Shown: positions 31,080-42,714, counted from the first letter of the stretch. The stretch: 64,000 nucleotides of DNA from Doryteuthis pealeii (GCA_023376005.1 CM042145.1:92001725-92065724), one strand, 5' to 3'. The notes: generated by a model from the sequence alone, not told the origin. A program made the numbers and translations.

Positions 31080-31370
31080 ATGGGCGCTCCACTAGCAGTA
31101 TGTACCAAGGAAGAACAAAGACCCAATTTCTCAGATCGGAAAGAGTGCCACTTAGAAGTGTGTATGAATGGATAGAGAAGTTTAAAAGTGAGCGGACGCC
31201 CGTTAACCTCCACCACTAACGAGAATATTCAGCAAGCTCGAGAGATGGTTATGAGCAAACCAGCGAGTTATCATCGATGAGGTAGCTTGTTCTCTGCAGA
31301 TTAGTCATGGTCCTGTCTATCAGATCATCCACAATGAGCTCGGCTTCCATAAAACAAAAGTGCGGATAAT
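31080..31370 (+). mobile_element. Mariner transposase N-terminal fragment
   Basis: It starts MGAPLAVCTKEEQR, then (after an internal deletion and frame changes) SVYEWIEKFKSERTPVN, ENIQQAREMVMSKPA and ISHGPVYQIIHNELGFHK. This is the paired helix-turn-helix region of the mariner family that also gives rise to HTH_48/GVQW-type proteins. Frameshifts and the lack of any catalytic domain make it a dead fragment. Confidence 0.85.
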
Positions 31371-32334
31371 TTTTGAATCTCCCTCATATATTTATTTTTC
31401 GAGTCCATTTTTATCAATATCGTTGTCCCAAAAAGAGAAAAGCCAGAGATTTTATCGAGCCGGTGATTCAAGGGTTTTATAAGATCTGACCGCCACATTA
31501 ATGGCGTCTGTCCTTCGTGTCGATGCGTTTTAGCAATTACCGAAACTGTCCATTATTGAAGAGGATTTCTAGTGCCAGTGCCAATTATGTGGATCAGATT
31601 TTTAAGTGTCGGACGGCCAAAGTGTGAGGGTGGGGGGAAGATGGCAGCCAACTCAAACTGGGTCTATAAATTGTGGGTTTGAGTACCGTGTGAATCATGA
31701 AAATTAATTTACTGAAAAGTACTTGTGCGGTTTTACAAGGATGGTTTGTTTTCGGGGTTATGACTATTTTGATTGATAGATAGATAGATAGATAGATAGA
31801 TAGGTGAACCGATAGGAGGAACAGACTGTAGTAGATAGAAAAACAGTAGTATAAGAGGTTCACAGAGTGTTAACTCTGGTTCTTATAAAGCATTAGGTCA
31901 CTTAAAGGATAAGTACCCAATGCGGAATACTTTAGTTAGGGAAACAACAAACGTGTTAGTTACATTTATATAAATTTTATTATAACATATATAGGGGAAC
32001 GAATTTCCCCAGGCTATATGATGTCACAAGTGTCCAAACATACACAGTAGTGTTAATAGACAAATAGGTGGAAACCACTTACTGTAAGTAGAGTCTGTAA
32101 CGTCTGGCATGCACCATAGGTGTCTGCTGGATAGAGGTGACAAGCACGTCCGCACTTGTCAAGTAGCTTCGGCCAAAGAGGGTTTCTCTTCTTAGGTTCC
32201 TGCGTCACGTGACCAAAAAAGGGTCTCCTGACGCAGGAGATTACCCAAAACCCTCAGACAAGGGTGACTGCTCTTACAGTAGGAACCGAAAGAGATAAAT
32301 ACATGTGAATATACTGAGATATATAGGAACAGAC
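31371..32334. other. Unassigned Q segment with GATA tracts
   Basis: (GATA)n at 31775-31803; otherwise like 11351-12289. Confidence 0.45.
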
Positions 32335-32337
32335 TGT

Positions 32338-32380
<43 letters not shown>
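32335..32380. repeat. (GATA)n microsatellite
   Basis: Clean GATA run. Confidence 0.95.
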
Positions 32381-32381
<1 letters not shown>

Positions 32382-33651
32382 TTCAGCGCACCAATGCCAA
32401 TGTGGCACATGACCACATGCAAAGGATTAGTTGTTTGGTCATTCCCACCCTCAAAGGTATTTTACTACTTTTGCTAACTCGTTTAACATGACAATTATTC
32501 AAATTCGCTTATATCTATAATTTATAATCAATCTACTTTTATCCAAAGAAATACAATGGGATATCTATGAATTCATTTTACACGTTGATAATGCATAAAT
32601 GACGGCGATGGATAAATTTAAATTAATGGGTGGCATGGAAGGGTTTTGGAGTGAATTTAAATTGGATAAAAAATAAAAAGGGAACTTAATTTCAGGTGAA
32701 AGAGAAAGAGATTTAAAAAAGAAGGAAAATATTTTTTTTTATATTAAGCAGCAGATAGGGAGATCGAGATAGCTTTTTTAAAATTGACCCTGGAGTGAAT
32801 CAGGTCAGAGTAAATTGCCACAAGTGTAAATTGCCGTGGTAGTCACGGATGAATGCTATCGACAACTACTAGTAATTAAGCTAAGATAAATAGATAAACC
32901 GAAAGCTTCGAGTATTCTGGGCAAGACTAGTGCCTTCTAAAGGGTTCGAGGAAATACTAGAACCGGAAACGGATATGTTCCCCCGACATCGGAAGCGGAA
33001 ATAAAAGATAGGGTTGAAGAGAGACTCGGGATGAAGTCAGCAGAAGAGGCAGGGACTCGACAAAAGACACGTCGAGTCTAAGGCGTGTCTAGAGCGGGTC
33101 CCGGACTCTGACCACGGGTAATACGATGGATTAGGAGTTAGAATAGAGGAGTCCTCTCATTAAGAGATTAAGCAATCTTTCCCTCTCTGACCTGACAACC
33201 CACGCATACGCGAGCAAGGAATGAGACTAATGCTAGAGTTGACGAAGCCAAAGGAACAACTGTGTTCCCGTGTTTTGTTTTGTTTTTCTATGCCTGGTCC
33301 ACCTTTATGCCCGACTGTCTACTTGACAAATAGTTCTGGTACCTGCATATGGTACACAAAGACAAAAATGGAAATAATAAAAATAAGAGAAAATAAAAGG
33401 AAATGTTTAATATTGGTCGTGATTATTAGTCAGGTTGTGCTGTAGACTTCGTTTCCTCGGCTCAAATGAAGCAAGGAAAATGTATGAACATGTTGAGAGA
33501 AACGGAAGAATCTGACATACAGCGAAGGCCGAGGATTAAAAAAAAGAAAAAAGAAGAAATTAAAATAGTTACTTTGCTGGAGGAGTGATTAAAAAAAGAT
33601 TAGTCCATTTTAAAACACAGAAATAGATCACAAAAGAGACAATCAAGTCAG
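32381..33651. other. Conserved Q block without recognised gene
   Basis: Equivalent of 12581-14280, lacking the R1 remnant found at 13006. Many indels relative to Q1; no frame is shared by both copies. Confidence 0.4.
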
Positions 33652-33684
33652 ATAATATATATGTATATATATATATATATATAT
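33652..33684. repeat. (TA)n microsatellite at private-block edge
   Basis: Equivalent of 14289-14342; the Q2-only block begins immediately after. Confidence 0.9.
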
Positions 33685-33718
33685 CTTAGAAAGGAAGGAA
33701 AAACTCAACACCGTAATT

Positions 33719-33808
33719 CCATAATAAATTTATTTCGACCAAAATTGGGGCCTTTATAAATCTAAGTTGATTTAATATAGCTCCCCAAAATTTCGTCTCA
33801 TCAGATGG
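33719..33808 (-). ncRNA. Hammerhead ribozyme with extended stem II
   Basis: On minus: stem I 5' CCAU, CUGAUGA (33798-33804), a long stem II (GAC-AAA-UUGGGG paired with CCCCAA-UUU-GUC, with small internal mismatches and a 29-nt loop), GAAA (33733-33736), stem III AUA...UAU, cleavage triplet AUU with H17 at 33723, and stem I 3' AUGG. All core residues are present. Stem I is only 4 bp and the AUU triplet is less common than GUC/GUA. Confidence 0.6.
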
Positions 33809-34148
33809 TAGATCAAGATAATTTGAATTGCATAACTGAAAAATTTACTTCTCAAAACAAATTAAAAAATTTTAAAATATTTTTACATTGTAAGACTGTC
33901 ACCATAGCGACAGGAAGTCAAATGAGAAAAAAAGGATACTCTTCAAGGTCTGGTTTCTTAGGGGGATGGTGGTCAGACAAAATTCATCTATGAATTAAAC
34001 TATTCAATGAGTCTGAAAAAGTATAGAATAAGGATTAAACAAAAATATATATATATAAAAAATATAAAATATAAAATATAAAAATATATAAAGAAATATA
34101 TAAAATAATTATATGTAAAAAAAAAAATATATATATATATAAAGTCAT
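33809..34148. other. Interval between the two hammerheads
   Basis: AT-rich with TATA-type runs at 34045-34140. A 62-codon frame at 33805-33993 is unrecognised. The two predicted cleavage sites (33723 and 34154) would release a 431-nt RNA from a minus-strand transcript. Confidence 0.4.
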
Positions 34149-34191
34149 CCACAGACACCGTGTTTCGACGTTTTACGTCTCATCAGTGTGG
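34149..34191 (-). ncRNA. Type I hammerhead ribozyme, complete
   Basis: 43 nt on minus: stem I CCACA (34187-34191) with UGUGG (34149-34153), perfect 5 bp; CUGAUGA (34180-34186); stem II GACGU-AAA-ACGUC, perfect 5 bp; GAAA; stem III A-C-A / loop CGG / U-G-U; cleavage after C17 of the GUC triplet (position 34154). Every invariant core base is present. Adjacent (TA)n and short stem III fit the hammerheads known from animal retroelements. Self-cleavage in cis is expected if transcribed. Confidence 0.9.
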
Positions 34192-34434
34192 CTAGACACA
34201 GCAACTAACTCGGAGCGAAACCGGACTGACTTTACGTCTTCCCGATCCGTTAACTTCTAGGCCATCGCCAGCTGCCATTAAGGAGCGGTGTTTTAACTGT
34301 TTTAAATACATACATCTGTGTATATACTTTACGATCACCAGAGAGATCAAATCTGTAAACAGATGACCATTGCGTTATGCTGGCAGTGAAAGTTTATTAA
34401 AGTCGCTCCTAAAGAGCTCTACCAGGTTACGAGA

Positions 34435-34436
<2 letters not shown>
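34192..34436. other. Flank of the hammerhead
   Basis: Unassigned; 'cggagcgaaaccggactgac' follows the ribozyme region. This may be the body of the hammerhead-bearing element. Confidence 0.3.

Positions 34437-34520
<84 letters not shown>
34437..34520. repeat. (TA)n-(GA)n compound microsatellite
   Basis: TA run followed by GA run. Confidence 0.95.
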
Positions 34521-34524
<4 letters not shown>

Positions 34525-35268
34525 TAGACTGACATAGATACATAGATAGGAATACATTGACATTAATTAGTAGCTATGTTTTACGGAATATAAACCATCT
34601 TTCGGGTCATTTAATGCTAAATCAAAATGTTTTGATAAGCAAAGACTCAGATTACTTACAGTACCTGCTGTTGTTTAAGTGGTCACCCAATTAAGTATTG
34701 AACAATCTCATTGCTGCTACGGTGAAGATAGATATATATGAATGGATATGTGGGAGAAACATCAACATCTTTTAGACTAAGATTAAATAACCACAAATCC
34801 ACAATAAAACTCAAATCCCCGCATAGTACAATAGCACTTCACTTTAATACCCTACCACACAACCTTACACACCTCAAATGCATTCTAATAGAACACGCAT
34901 TTCCAACAACGTAATCTCGAAAACAAGCAGAAACTAAATGGATTCTAAAATTACAAACTCACGTGAGGGGACTGAACGCTGACATCGGAATACTCCGTTA
35001 TTATAATTTTTTTACAGCCGCTGTCGCTGTCAATAACAACAGGGACAAAAGATCCGTTGAACATGAACAACAGTCATTTGATAAAGGGTATCTAACGAAC
35101 CCGAAAATTTATGATAAAAAATAATTATAAAAAAATAAGTGAATCCAATACTCCATAACATCGAGTTCATTCATTTATTTTTAGATGCTTCGTAATAACG
35201 CCCAACTTAAACAGAACATAAAAATATATGAATGGATATATATAGATAGATAGATAGATACATACATA
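34521..35268. other. Unassigned, private to Q2
   Basis: No frame or repeat is recognised. Short GATA at 35240-35262. Confidence 0.3.
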
Positions 35269-35560
35269 TGAATAAGAGATTCGTTGTCTGTCTGTCTGTA
35301 ACCGAAACAACATCACAGTTTACGTCACAATACCCTTAGGAATTGCGTAAGTTCATTAATGAGTATTTAATTTATTGTCAAAATTATCAATGCATAGAAT
35401 GACAAACAACCCTGTATTATATATACTCAGAAATTAAGTATGCAACATTAAAAGGTCCACATTGTTTGTTAAAACAAGTTTTAATAAATACATGTCCGGT
35501 ATTATTGATTTTCATCTAGTTTGTTTTATTTTTATATATATTTAGATTTATCTAACGTAT
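35269..35560 (+). mobile_element. Helitron 5' region relic
   Basis: 'gagattcgttgtctgtctgtctgtaaccgaaac...cgtcacaatacc' matches the Helitron 5' end. Further on, 'ttaaaacaagttttaataaatacatg' matches the interior of the 54273-54715 copy. Confidence 0.65.
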
Positions 35561-35915
35561 AGAGTTTCACGAGGAAATTATTTACAAAGAAGAAATAGTC
35601 ACATGATCTTCTTCTACATTAAATTTGAAGATGTTTGTGTATTTAAATGAATCCGGTTTAGGATTGCGCATGTCCGCTTTTCATTATGAGTTTAAATTCA
35701 ATGGCGGTTTCATCAATCATCCTTCCCCCTCTTTGCTTAAAAAAAAAGAAAACAAAAAATATACTTATCCCTCTAACGACAGTTTTATCAATCATATTTA
35801 CCCCCTCTGCCCTTTTCTTTTTCAGATTCAATAACTCATGGTTTTAAAAAAAATAAAAAGGTGTTCTGTCGATAAATGTAATATTTTGCAATAAAACTAT
35901 TAATTAATATTAATA
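35561..35915. other. Unassigned
   Basis: AT-rich; a 69-codon frame at 35625-35834 has no recognisable features. Confidence 0.3.
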
Positions 35916-36149
35916 AGGCGAACAAGAGACGCTGAGCACTACTGGAGAAACAAGGATGAACTCATAATTGACATTCTTCTGTGGAAGCCGTCACATGGGC
36001 ACGACAGAGTAGGTCGTCCAGCAAAGACGTACATAGACCAACTCAGCGCGGATACTGGATGCTGCGCAGAGAACCTCCCAGGGACAATGAATGATAGGGA
36101 CGGCTGGCGAGAGATTGTCGTGGATATCCGTGCTGTTAGCGCGACATGA
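35916..36149 (+). mobile_element. Non-LTR retrotransposon ORF2 C-terminus
   Basis: An uninterrupted 77-codon frame ending in a stop, containing LLWKPSHGHDRVGRPAKTYI, DQLSADTGC, ENLPGTMNDRDGWREIVV and DIRAVSAT. This is the conserved tail of a widespread invertebrate LINE group, followed by the usual GATGATGAT 3' tail. Upstream it is 5' truncated at 35916, as expected for incomplete reverse transcription. The intact frame implies a fairly young copy, younger than 25330-25690. Confidence 0.88.
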
Positions 36150-36540
36150 TGATGATGAAGATTGTAATGTAATCTTAATATTAATTAATGATTTATATTT
36201 TATTATTCGGTGAAAAAAAATCGCTATATTTTGATTATCGTCTGTCGTAAAAAAAAATTTTTCATTTGATGTCCGTCAAAAGAAAAATCTTGAATATTTG
36301 AATGAATTTGAATTTAACTGTTAGAAATTGGGATTTATTAGAAAGAAAACATATTTATTTGAATTTTGATAACTAAACTATCTTTATGTCAATTATTTTT
36401 TTTAAAAAACATAAGATTTCCAAAATCTGTTTACATTTTTTACGAAAGAACGTGGCAAAAGTTAATATTTAAACCGCATTGGGGCGTGAGGGTTTTCTTT
36501 CTTTTTTTCTTCTTTTCCTTTTTTTTTTTTTTTTTTGTTA
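36150..36540. other. Unassigned with T-rich stretch
   Basis: T-runs at 36499-36537 next to the return to Q homology. Confidence 0.4.
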
Positions 36541-36999
36541 GTACAATAATTTTCAAACACATCTATTTGATCCATCTATTAGATCCATAGACATTATCAT
36601 AGGTTCAACCCTTCTAAATTGAATACTCCAAGAAGAAGAAGAAGAAGAAGAAGAAGAAGGCAATGGTTTATTTTCACACATTACACAACATAAACAATGT
36701 CACATAAAACAAAACAAAACAAAAAACAAAAAACGTAATGTTGGTTGTTGTAGTCATGTGTTGAGGATGATCACTAATTAGGACTGAGCCTATTCTAGTA
36801 GTGACCATCTCAGTTTTGAGGGGTTTTTGGGGGGTTGTATTTTTTTTGGGGGGGCGGTTGTTTTTTTATTTTGACGTAGTTCAAACTCCCAAGAGATCCA
36901 GAACTGAAGCCTCACCACCGGATGCAGTATAATGCCATACTCCGAATACGATACTCTGATTCATAACTGGATAAAATATTTAGCCAATTGTAGCGTCTG
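36541..36999. other. Q segment with (GAA)n
   Basis: Clean AGA/GAA run at 36631-36659; otherwise as 14343-14780. Confidence 0.6.
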
Positions 37000-37600
37000 A
37001 AGAAAACAGTTTTGTTGCTGAAATCTATCCAATGGCGTTATTGTGTTCCCTGTATCTGTCGTAGTTTCGGTGGAAATAAAAAGGAAGCATTATTTTTGGA
37101 GCATTGCACATATGTATTGTCAATAATCATGACTATATGAAAAAATAGTGGTTTTTTTTTTTTTGTTGAAAACTTGCTCTATCTATCGCTGTGATATTGC
37201 TCAACGCATCTGTTGTAGTTTATGGGGAAATAAATTGGGAGCATTATTTTTGGAGCATTACACATGTATAGTCCATGATGGAGAAATAATGTGGAAAAAT
37301 AATTCAGTAGCTGAAAACTTGCTCTATCTAATGGAGTCATTGTGTTCCATAAATCTGTCGTAGTTTCTGTGAAAATAAATAGGAAGCATTAATTTCGGAT
37401 CAACTATCTTACGAACGCACCAATGGTGGTAATTATGTGTAAGAAAGTAGTATTTTATAGCTGAAAACTTGCCCTGTCCAATGGTGTTATTGGGCTGTCT
37501 GCTTCTCTCTGTAGCGATTTACGCGGAAATAGATAGGAGGCATTACTTTCGGAACGCTGTCTCATACATCCAAGGCGATTCGTTGTACGCTCCGAGAACC
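37000..37600 (+). repeat. About 148-bp satellite, four units
   Basis: The unit start 'gctgaaaacttgctctat' recurs at about 37015, 37165, 37311 and 37459. The first Q1 unit is missing: the 5' part of one unit joins the 3' part of the next. Confidence 0.8.
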
Positions 37601-37604
37601 GAAC

Positions 37605-37670
37605 GTTGAGAGAATGAATGAACGATAAAGAATGAATGAATGAATGAACGAATGAATGAATGAATATCTT
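37605..37670. repeat. (GAAT)n tract
   Basis: As 15481-15560. Confidence 0.85.
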
Positions 37671-37774
37671 CAGTTTCTATGTTCACTACTCTTCTGTCGA
37701 GTAAATAATAAATGATTCAGTGAGACTTCTCACAGAGTCAACGGAGATATTGGTGACAGAGTCATAGAAGGGGG

Positions 37775-38052
37775 GTCCACACACACACAGACAGCGCGCA
37801 CACACACACACACACATACATAATACACATACTGCTCATATACACACTGCACACACACGCACACACTCACATACTGCTCACACACATACACACGCACGCG
37901 CATACATACATACCGTATACACACATATACACACACCATATACACGCGCACATGCATACATACATAAGATATATTCCTGCTATTGTTTCCGTTACTTCTG
38001 TTGATGGTAATAATACATACACACAGACACCTACACATACACACACACACCA

Positions 38053-38083
<31 letters not shown>

Positions 38084-38975
38084 CACCACACCACACCACA
38101 CACACACAACACACACCACACCACACCACACACACCCCACACACACATACACACAAACACCACACACAACACACCATACACACCGAAACAACACACACAC
38201 AAGATATATTGCCGCTATTGTCTCCATTACTTTTGATGATGTTAATAGTACACACACACAAACACACACACACACACACACCGTACACATACACATACAT
38301 ATACCGCACACACCACAACACACACGCGCACAAGATATTTTGTCGCTATTGTCTCTATTCTGGTGATGGTAATAACACACACACACACACATACACACAT
38401 ACCGCAACTATACATACACACACACACACCGTATTACACATATACACACACACTGCATATACACGCACACAAAGACAAACACAAGATATATTCCTGCTAT
38501 TGTCTCTGTTACTTCAGTTGATGGTAATAATGCATATACACATAACACGCACACACACACACACACATACACACACACATACACCATACACACACGCACC
38601 ACACACACACACACACAAAAGATTTTATTGCCTGCTATTGTCTCCATTACTTTTGGTGATGTTATAGTAAACACACACACACTACACACACGCACACACA
38701 CGTATATACACAGTATACACACACCGCATATAAACACAATATATATTACTGCTATTGTCTCTGTTACTTCTGTTGATGGTAATTATGCCTATACACATAC
38801 ACGCATGCACCACACCACACACACGCATACGCACACACAGAGCTACACCACACTCAAATCACAAGTCACATACACACACACACACCACACCACTACAACG
38901 CACACACAACCACATACAGACACACAAGATATATTGCTGCTATTTGTGTCCGTTCCTTTGGTGGATGTTAACAGT
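37775..38975. repeat. Compound (CA)n satellite, Q2 copy
   Basis: Seven 45-bp spacers start near 37965, 38200, 38332, 38482, 38620, 38738 and 38926, matching Q1 one to one. Confidence 0.9.
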
Positions 38976-39159
38976 GTCGGATTTAAAGTTCAGCAAGGAA
39001 AGCAGCAAGGCAATAAACATTCACTAGCATGTGTAAAGCAGGATTTAAATAATGGCCTGCCATATCAAGCAAGAATGAAAATGACATACTTGAGTCCGGC
39101 TTTACCTAGGCATTATGTTATTTATGTGACCAATGTGATGTTAGGTATGTAAATCAATG

Positions 39160-39238
39160 GCGATCTATCTATCTATCTATCTAATATCAGTTTGCTCACA
39201 CACCACATATAATATATTATATATATATATACACACAA

Positions 39239-39290
<52 letters not shown>
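39160..39290. repeat. TATC, TA and CA simple repeats
   Basis: Simple repeats preceding the foldback. Confidence 0.9.
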
Positions 39291-39292
<2 letters not shown>

Positions 39293-39494
39293 GAGGATAT
39301 GTGCTTAATTGAAGTCATACCTAATTTTGAAAAATTAATTAGTTAATAATTAATGATTTAGGCGGGCATATATGTTCAAATGTAAGGCTAAATAAAATCG
39401 AGATTTTCTCGATTTGTTTAGCCTTACATTTGAACATTAATTATTAACTAATTACTTTTCAAAATTAGGTATGACTCCAATTAAGCACATATCC
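39293..39494. mobile_element. Foldback (MITE-like) element with nested hairpin
   Basis: The outer arms 'gtgcttaattgaagtcatac...' are near-perfect over about 60 bp. The inner hairpin joins 'gttcaaatgtaaggctaaa' to its complement around 'aaatcgaga-tttt-ctcgattt'. No coding potential. Confidence 0.85.
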
Positions 39495-39554
39495 ACCAAA
39501 AATTGTCGGCTTAAAGCCATATAAAAATAAACACATTTGTTTGTTTACTTAAAC

Positions 39555-39985
39555 CTCATATATATATATAATATATATAAATATATTAATATATATATAT
39601 GTCTATCTAATCTTAATCTGTCTATCTATCTGCACAGTTCACATCTATCTTTTTAATTTAATTTAATAATTATTTATTTTCTCTCTCTTCTCTCTCTCTC
39701 GTCTCTGTCTCTCTCTTCTCTCTCTCTCTCTCTTCTCTCTCTCTCTATTTCATCTATCTATCTAATATCAGTTTTAAAAATCATATATGTTAGCAAACTA
39801 ACTTAAAAAGATAGATGTGAACTGGTTCAGATAGATAGATAGATACAGATTACATACATACATACAATGGTGAGCATCTATCTAATATCAGTTTGCTCAC
39901 ATGTAGTATGTATGTATGTATCTATCTATCTATCTGAACCAGTTACATCTATATCTTTTTAATGTTAGTTTGCTTTCAATCTCTC
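39555..39985. repeat. TA, CT and TATC repeats with imperfect palindrome
   Basis: Includes the palindrome at 39770-39980 paralogous to 17620-17820. Confidence 0.8.
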
Positions 39986-40204
39986 TCGTCTTCTCTCTCT
40001 CATCTCTCTCTCTCTCTCTCTGTATGCTATGTATGTATGTTATATGTATGTGTATCTATCTATTATGTATTGTCAGATTTCCTCAGACGTCTACGTCTAA
40101 ATCGTTCTAGTCTAAATACTGGGATAGTTTTTTTTTCTTCCGTGAATTCGTTCCTACTTTTCTTTTTCTTGACTCACCCTATACAGTACACCCCACTATA
40201 GGGT

Positions 40205-40450
40205 GACCATCGTAGTCTAATGGTTAGCAAGAGTAAGTCTGCAAATCGCATTACTACTCAGATAGTCGACTTATATCACATCCTCCAATTCTCCTCCCAG
40301 CATATGGGTAAATAGCAGGAAGGACTGGGTTCTTTACCATGGATAGGTAACAATCTAGGAGAAGGAAACTCTGAATTCAAACCTGTTAACTTCGCTTAAG
40401 AAATTGACCTTGGTGTCGCATCTGCTCGTGTGGAGGGGTTGGTACAGTAT
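40205..40450 (+). mobile_element. SINE A-related copy
   Basis: Head 'gtagtctaatggttagcaagag', body 'gggtaaatagcagg', end 'gaattcaaacctgttaacttcgc...ctgctcgtgtggaggggttgg', the same 3' end as the full SINE A at 55930-56219. The head differs, so this is a subfamily. Confidence 0.75.
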
Positions 40451-40455
40451 GATTA

Positions 40456-40458
40456 TAT

Positions 40459-40492
<34 letters not shown>

Positions 40493-40498
40493 ATATAC
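40456..40498. repeat. (TA)n microsatellite
   Basis: TA run directly after the SINE. Confidence 0.95.
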
Positions 40499-40614
40499 AG
40501 TCTACACTGTCGCTACCCGTGGTGGAACGGGGCTGGGGTTCTATCTACATATTCATCTCCACTCCGCATTATGTTTATTTTATTTCTTATAAATCTATCC
40601 ATTATTTTTTTCGT

Positions 40615-41575
40615 AGAGCCCTTTTTTTCTTCTCTTTTTCTTCTTCTCTTCTTTCTTTTCTTTTCTTACTGTCTCTCCCACTTCCTTCTCTTCTTGCTTG
40701 TCTTCTTACTTCTGTCTATCCGCTTCTTCTTCCTTCTTCTTCTGTCTTCTTCTTCCTGTCTATGCCCCTTCTTCTTCTTGCTATCTTCTTCTTACTTCTT
40801 CTTCTTCTTCTTCTGTCTATCCCCTTGTCTTCTTCCTTCCTTCTTCTTCTTCTGTCTCGACAGGTGCCCAATTCTTACGTTTTTCTCTGTCTTCATTCTT
40901 GCGTATCTTGTGCTTACTTTCATACCCTTCTTCTTCTTACTTAGGACTGTATCGTGCTCTATGTGTCCTCTTCTTTCTGTCTAATATCCCTTCTTACTTC
41001 TTCTGTCTTCTTCACGTTTCTTCTTCTCGTACCTAGACTGTCTGTCGCGCATCTTCTTCTTCTTCTTGTGGCTTGCTCTCGTGTTATCATCGCATGTCTT
41101 CTTCTTCTATTCTTCTCTTCTTTTACTAGCTTCCTTGCTTTTTTTCTGATTTTTCCTTCTGATCTAGTCATTAGCTTGTTGTCATCGAGTCACCCTAGTC
41201 TTTCTTCTTCTTCTTACTTCTTCTTCTTGCTTCTTCGTCTATCCCCCTTATTAACTTTCTTCTTCTTCTTCTTCTTCTGTCTGTCTATGTCCCGCGTTCC
41301 TTGCCATTATGCTGATGAATTGCTTCTTTCTTTAATGTGCTGCTTTCTGTACTTTTTCCTGGTCTATCCCCTCTTTTTCATTCTTTTCTTTTGCTTCTGT
41401 CATATCGCACCGCTTCCTTCCGCTAGTTATTTTTGCTTCTTCTTCTTCTTTCTCTCCTTCTTCTTGCGTCTGTCTTTCCGCCTTTCTGTCTTCTGTCATT
41501 CCTTTTTCTCTTCTTCTTCTTCTTCTTATGCTTTCTTCTTTTTCTTTCTTCTTCTTCCTTTTTTTCTTGCTTCTC
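40615..41575. repeat. CTT-rich polypyrimidine tract, about 0.96 kb
   Basis: Paralog of 18340-19205, more interrupted by A and G. The 219-, 184-, 141- and 112-codon frames in it are artefacts of composition. Confidence 0.93.
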
Positions 41576-41599
41576 TTACACTGGCGTATTTCACTGAGG

Positions 41600-42205
41600 T
41601 CTATGCAAAGTAAGTCTCTTCAGATCTCTAGTCGCCCTATGTCAGCCGAACAGTAGAATTACGCCACACCACTGTAAAGAGGTAAGACCACGCCTCCAAT
41701 GGGACTACTTATTGGTCGTGAGTGGCGACCCTTGATGCTTAAGGACGAAATCCTGGTGCTTGAGCAGTCCATGACTTGCAGCATTCTACTTTACTTAGCC
41801 TTTACTTAGGCTAGACGGGCGGTCAAAGAGCCCCTTCCGATCAATCAGCTGGTTACTTATATGATTGTCCCAGCCGTATTACTCTTATGGCAAATTCTTT
41901 TTATCATATATGTGCTGGAAGGCGGTGGCTGAGGGACCTAGTGTCTTTGATATGATGTTAAACTGTATCTGATGGTGAAGTTCCAATTCTGTAGCTCCGG
42001 GGAGTGTGGAATACCTCTTCATTGCTAATACTCCCATGTCCACCCTGACCCGGTGTGGTAGTACCTGTAAGGATCCCATCTATGGGTTAAATAAAAGAAA
42101 ATGATTCAAAAAGAAGAATTTTCAATATCCATCAAAAAGGAGTAGAACAAACCCTTTTCAGTATAAAATAACCCTACAAAGGTTGACATGCTGTAAAATC
42201 CAAAA
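41600..42205 (+). mobile_element. R1 copy at Q/P junction
   Basis: Near full-length, from the 5' portion (gtaagaccacgcctccaatggg) to 'ggttgacatgctgtaaaatcc' (about 42180). Confidence 0.82.
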
Positions 42206-42714
42206 AATAAAGAGAGAAAAGAAAGTTTCACGTGTTACGTTTTTTGTGGCCATCCTTTAGGCTTCAGGCAAGAGCGCCGTCCAGCGAAGATCCTTTGTGT
42301 TAAGCAGAGCGCGATCCTTAATGAAGAATCCTTTGGTTGTTCCTTGGTGCTCCTCAGTCTTGCAGGTCCTTCGTCAATGATTGCAAATTGGACGTCTTGT
42401 CAATATCAGTGATTTAAGTACTTAACAAGCCACGTATTCGGGCTGTTGATTGGCTGTGGTTTAAACCACGTGAACTTGCTTATATTAGATACATTGGCCG
42501 AAACGTTATGTAAATAACAATATATATGAGGACAACAGCCCGAAAAATCTAAATAATAAAAATTATTAAGCCTTATCTCAAAATTCAGACAAATAAAAAA
42601 ATTCCATGTTAACAGATGCAGTAGAGCATTTAAAATTGTGGTCAAGAATTTTTAAATAAATTATTGATAACCCGTAAGGAGTTGATATGCCGTTAAACAA
42701 ATAAACACACCTTC
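42206..42714. other. P spacer
   Basis: Equivalent of 401-905, including the GGCCGAAACGTT arm at about 42497. Confidence 0.45.

Larger units (their letters stand above)
33685..36540. other. Q2-private block
   Basis: Inserted at a TA tract relative to Q1, 2.85 kb. It contains two hammerheads, TA/GA tracts (34437-34520), a Helitron 5' relic, a LINE 3' end and a T-rich stretch at 36490-36537. No single pair of terminal repeats encloses it, so it may be several insertions, or Q1 may carry a deletion. Confidence 0.7.
27806..41579 (+). repeat. Segmental duplication module Q, copy 2
   Basis: It aligns with 8660-19209, beginning near the shared word 'tctgatttaatccccc'. It differs by the private block 33685-36540 and by tract lengths. 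Confidence 0.9.

Noticed and set aside
40430..41613. Frames of 219, 184, 141 and 112 codons
   Set aside because: Polypyrimidine tract artefacts, like those at 18340-19205.
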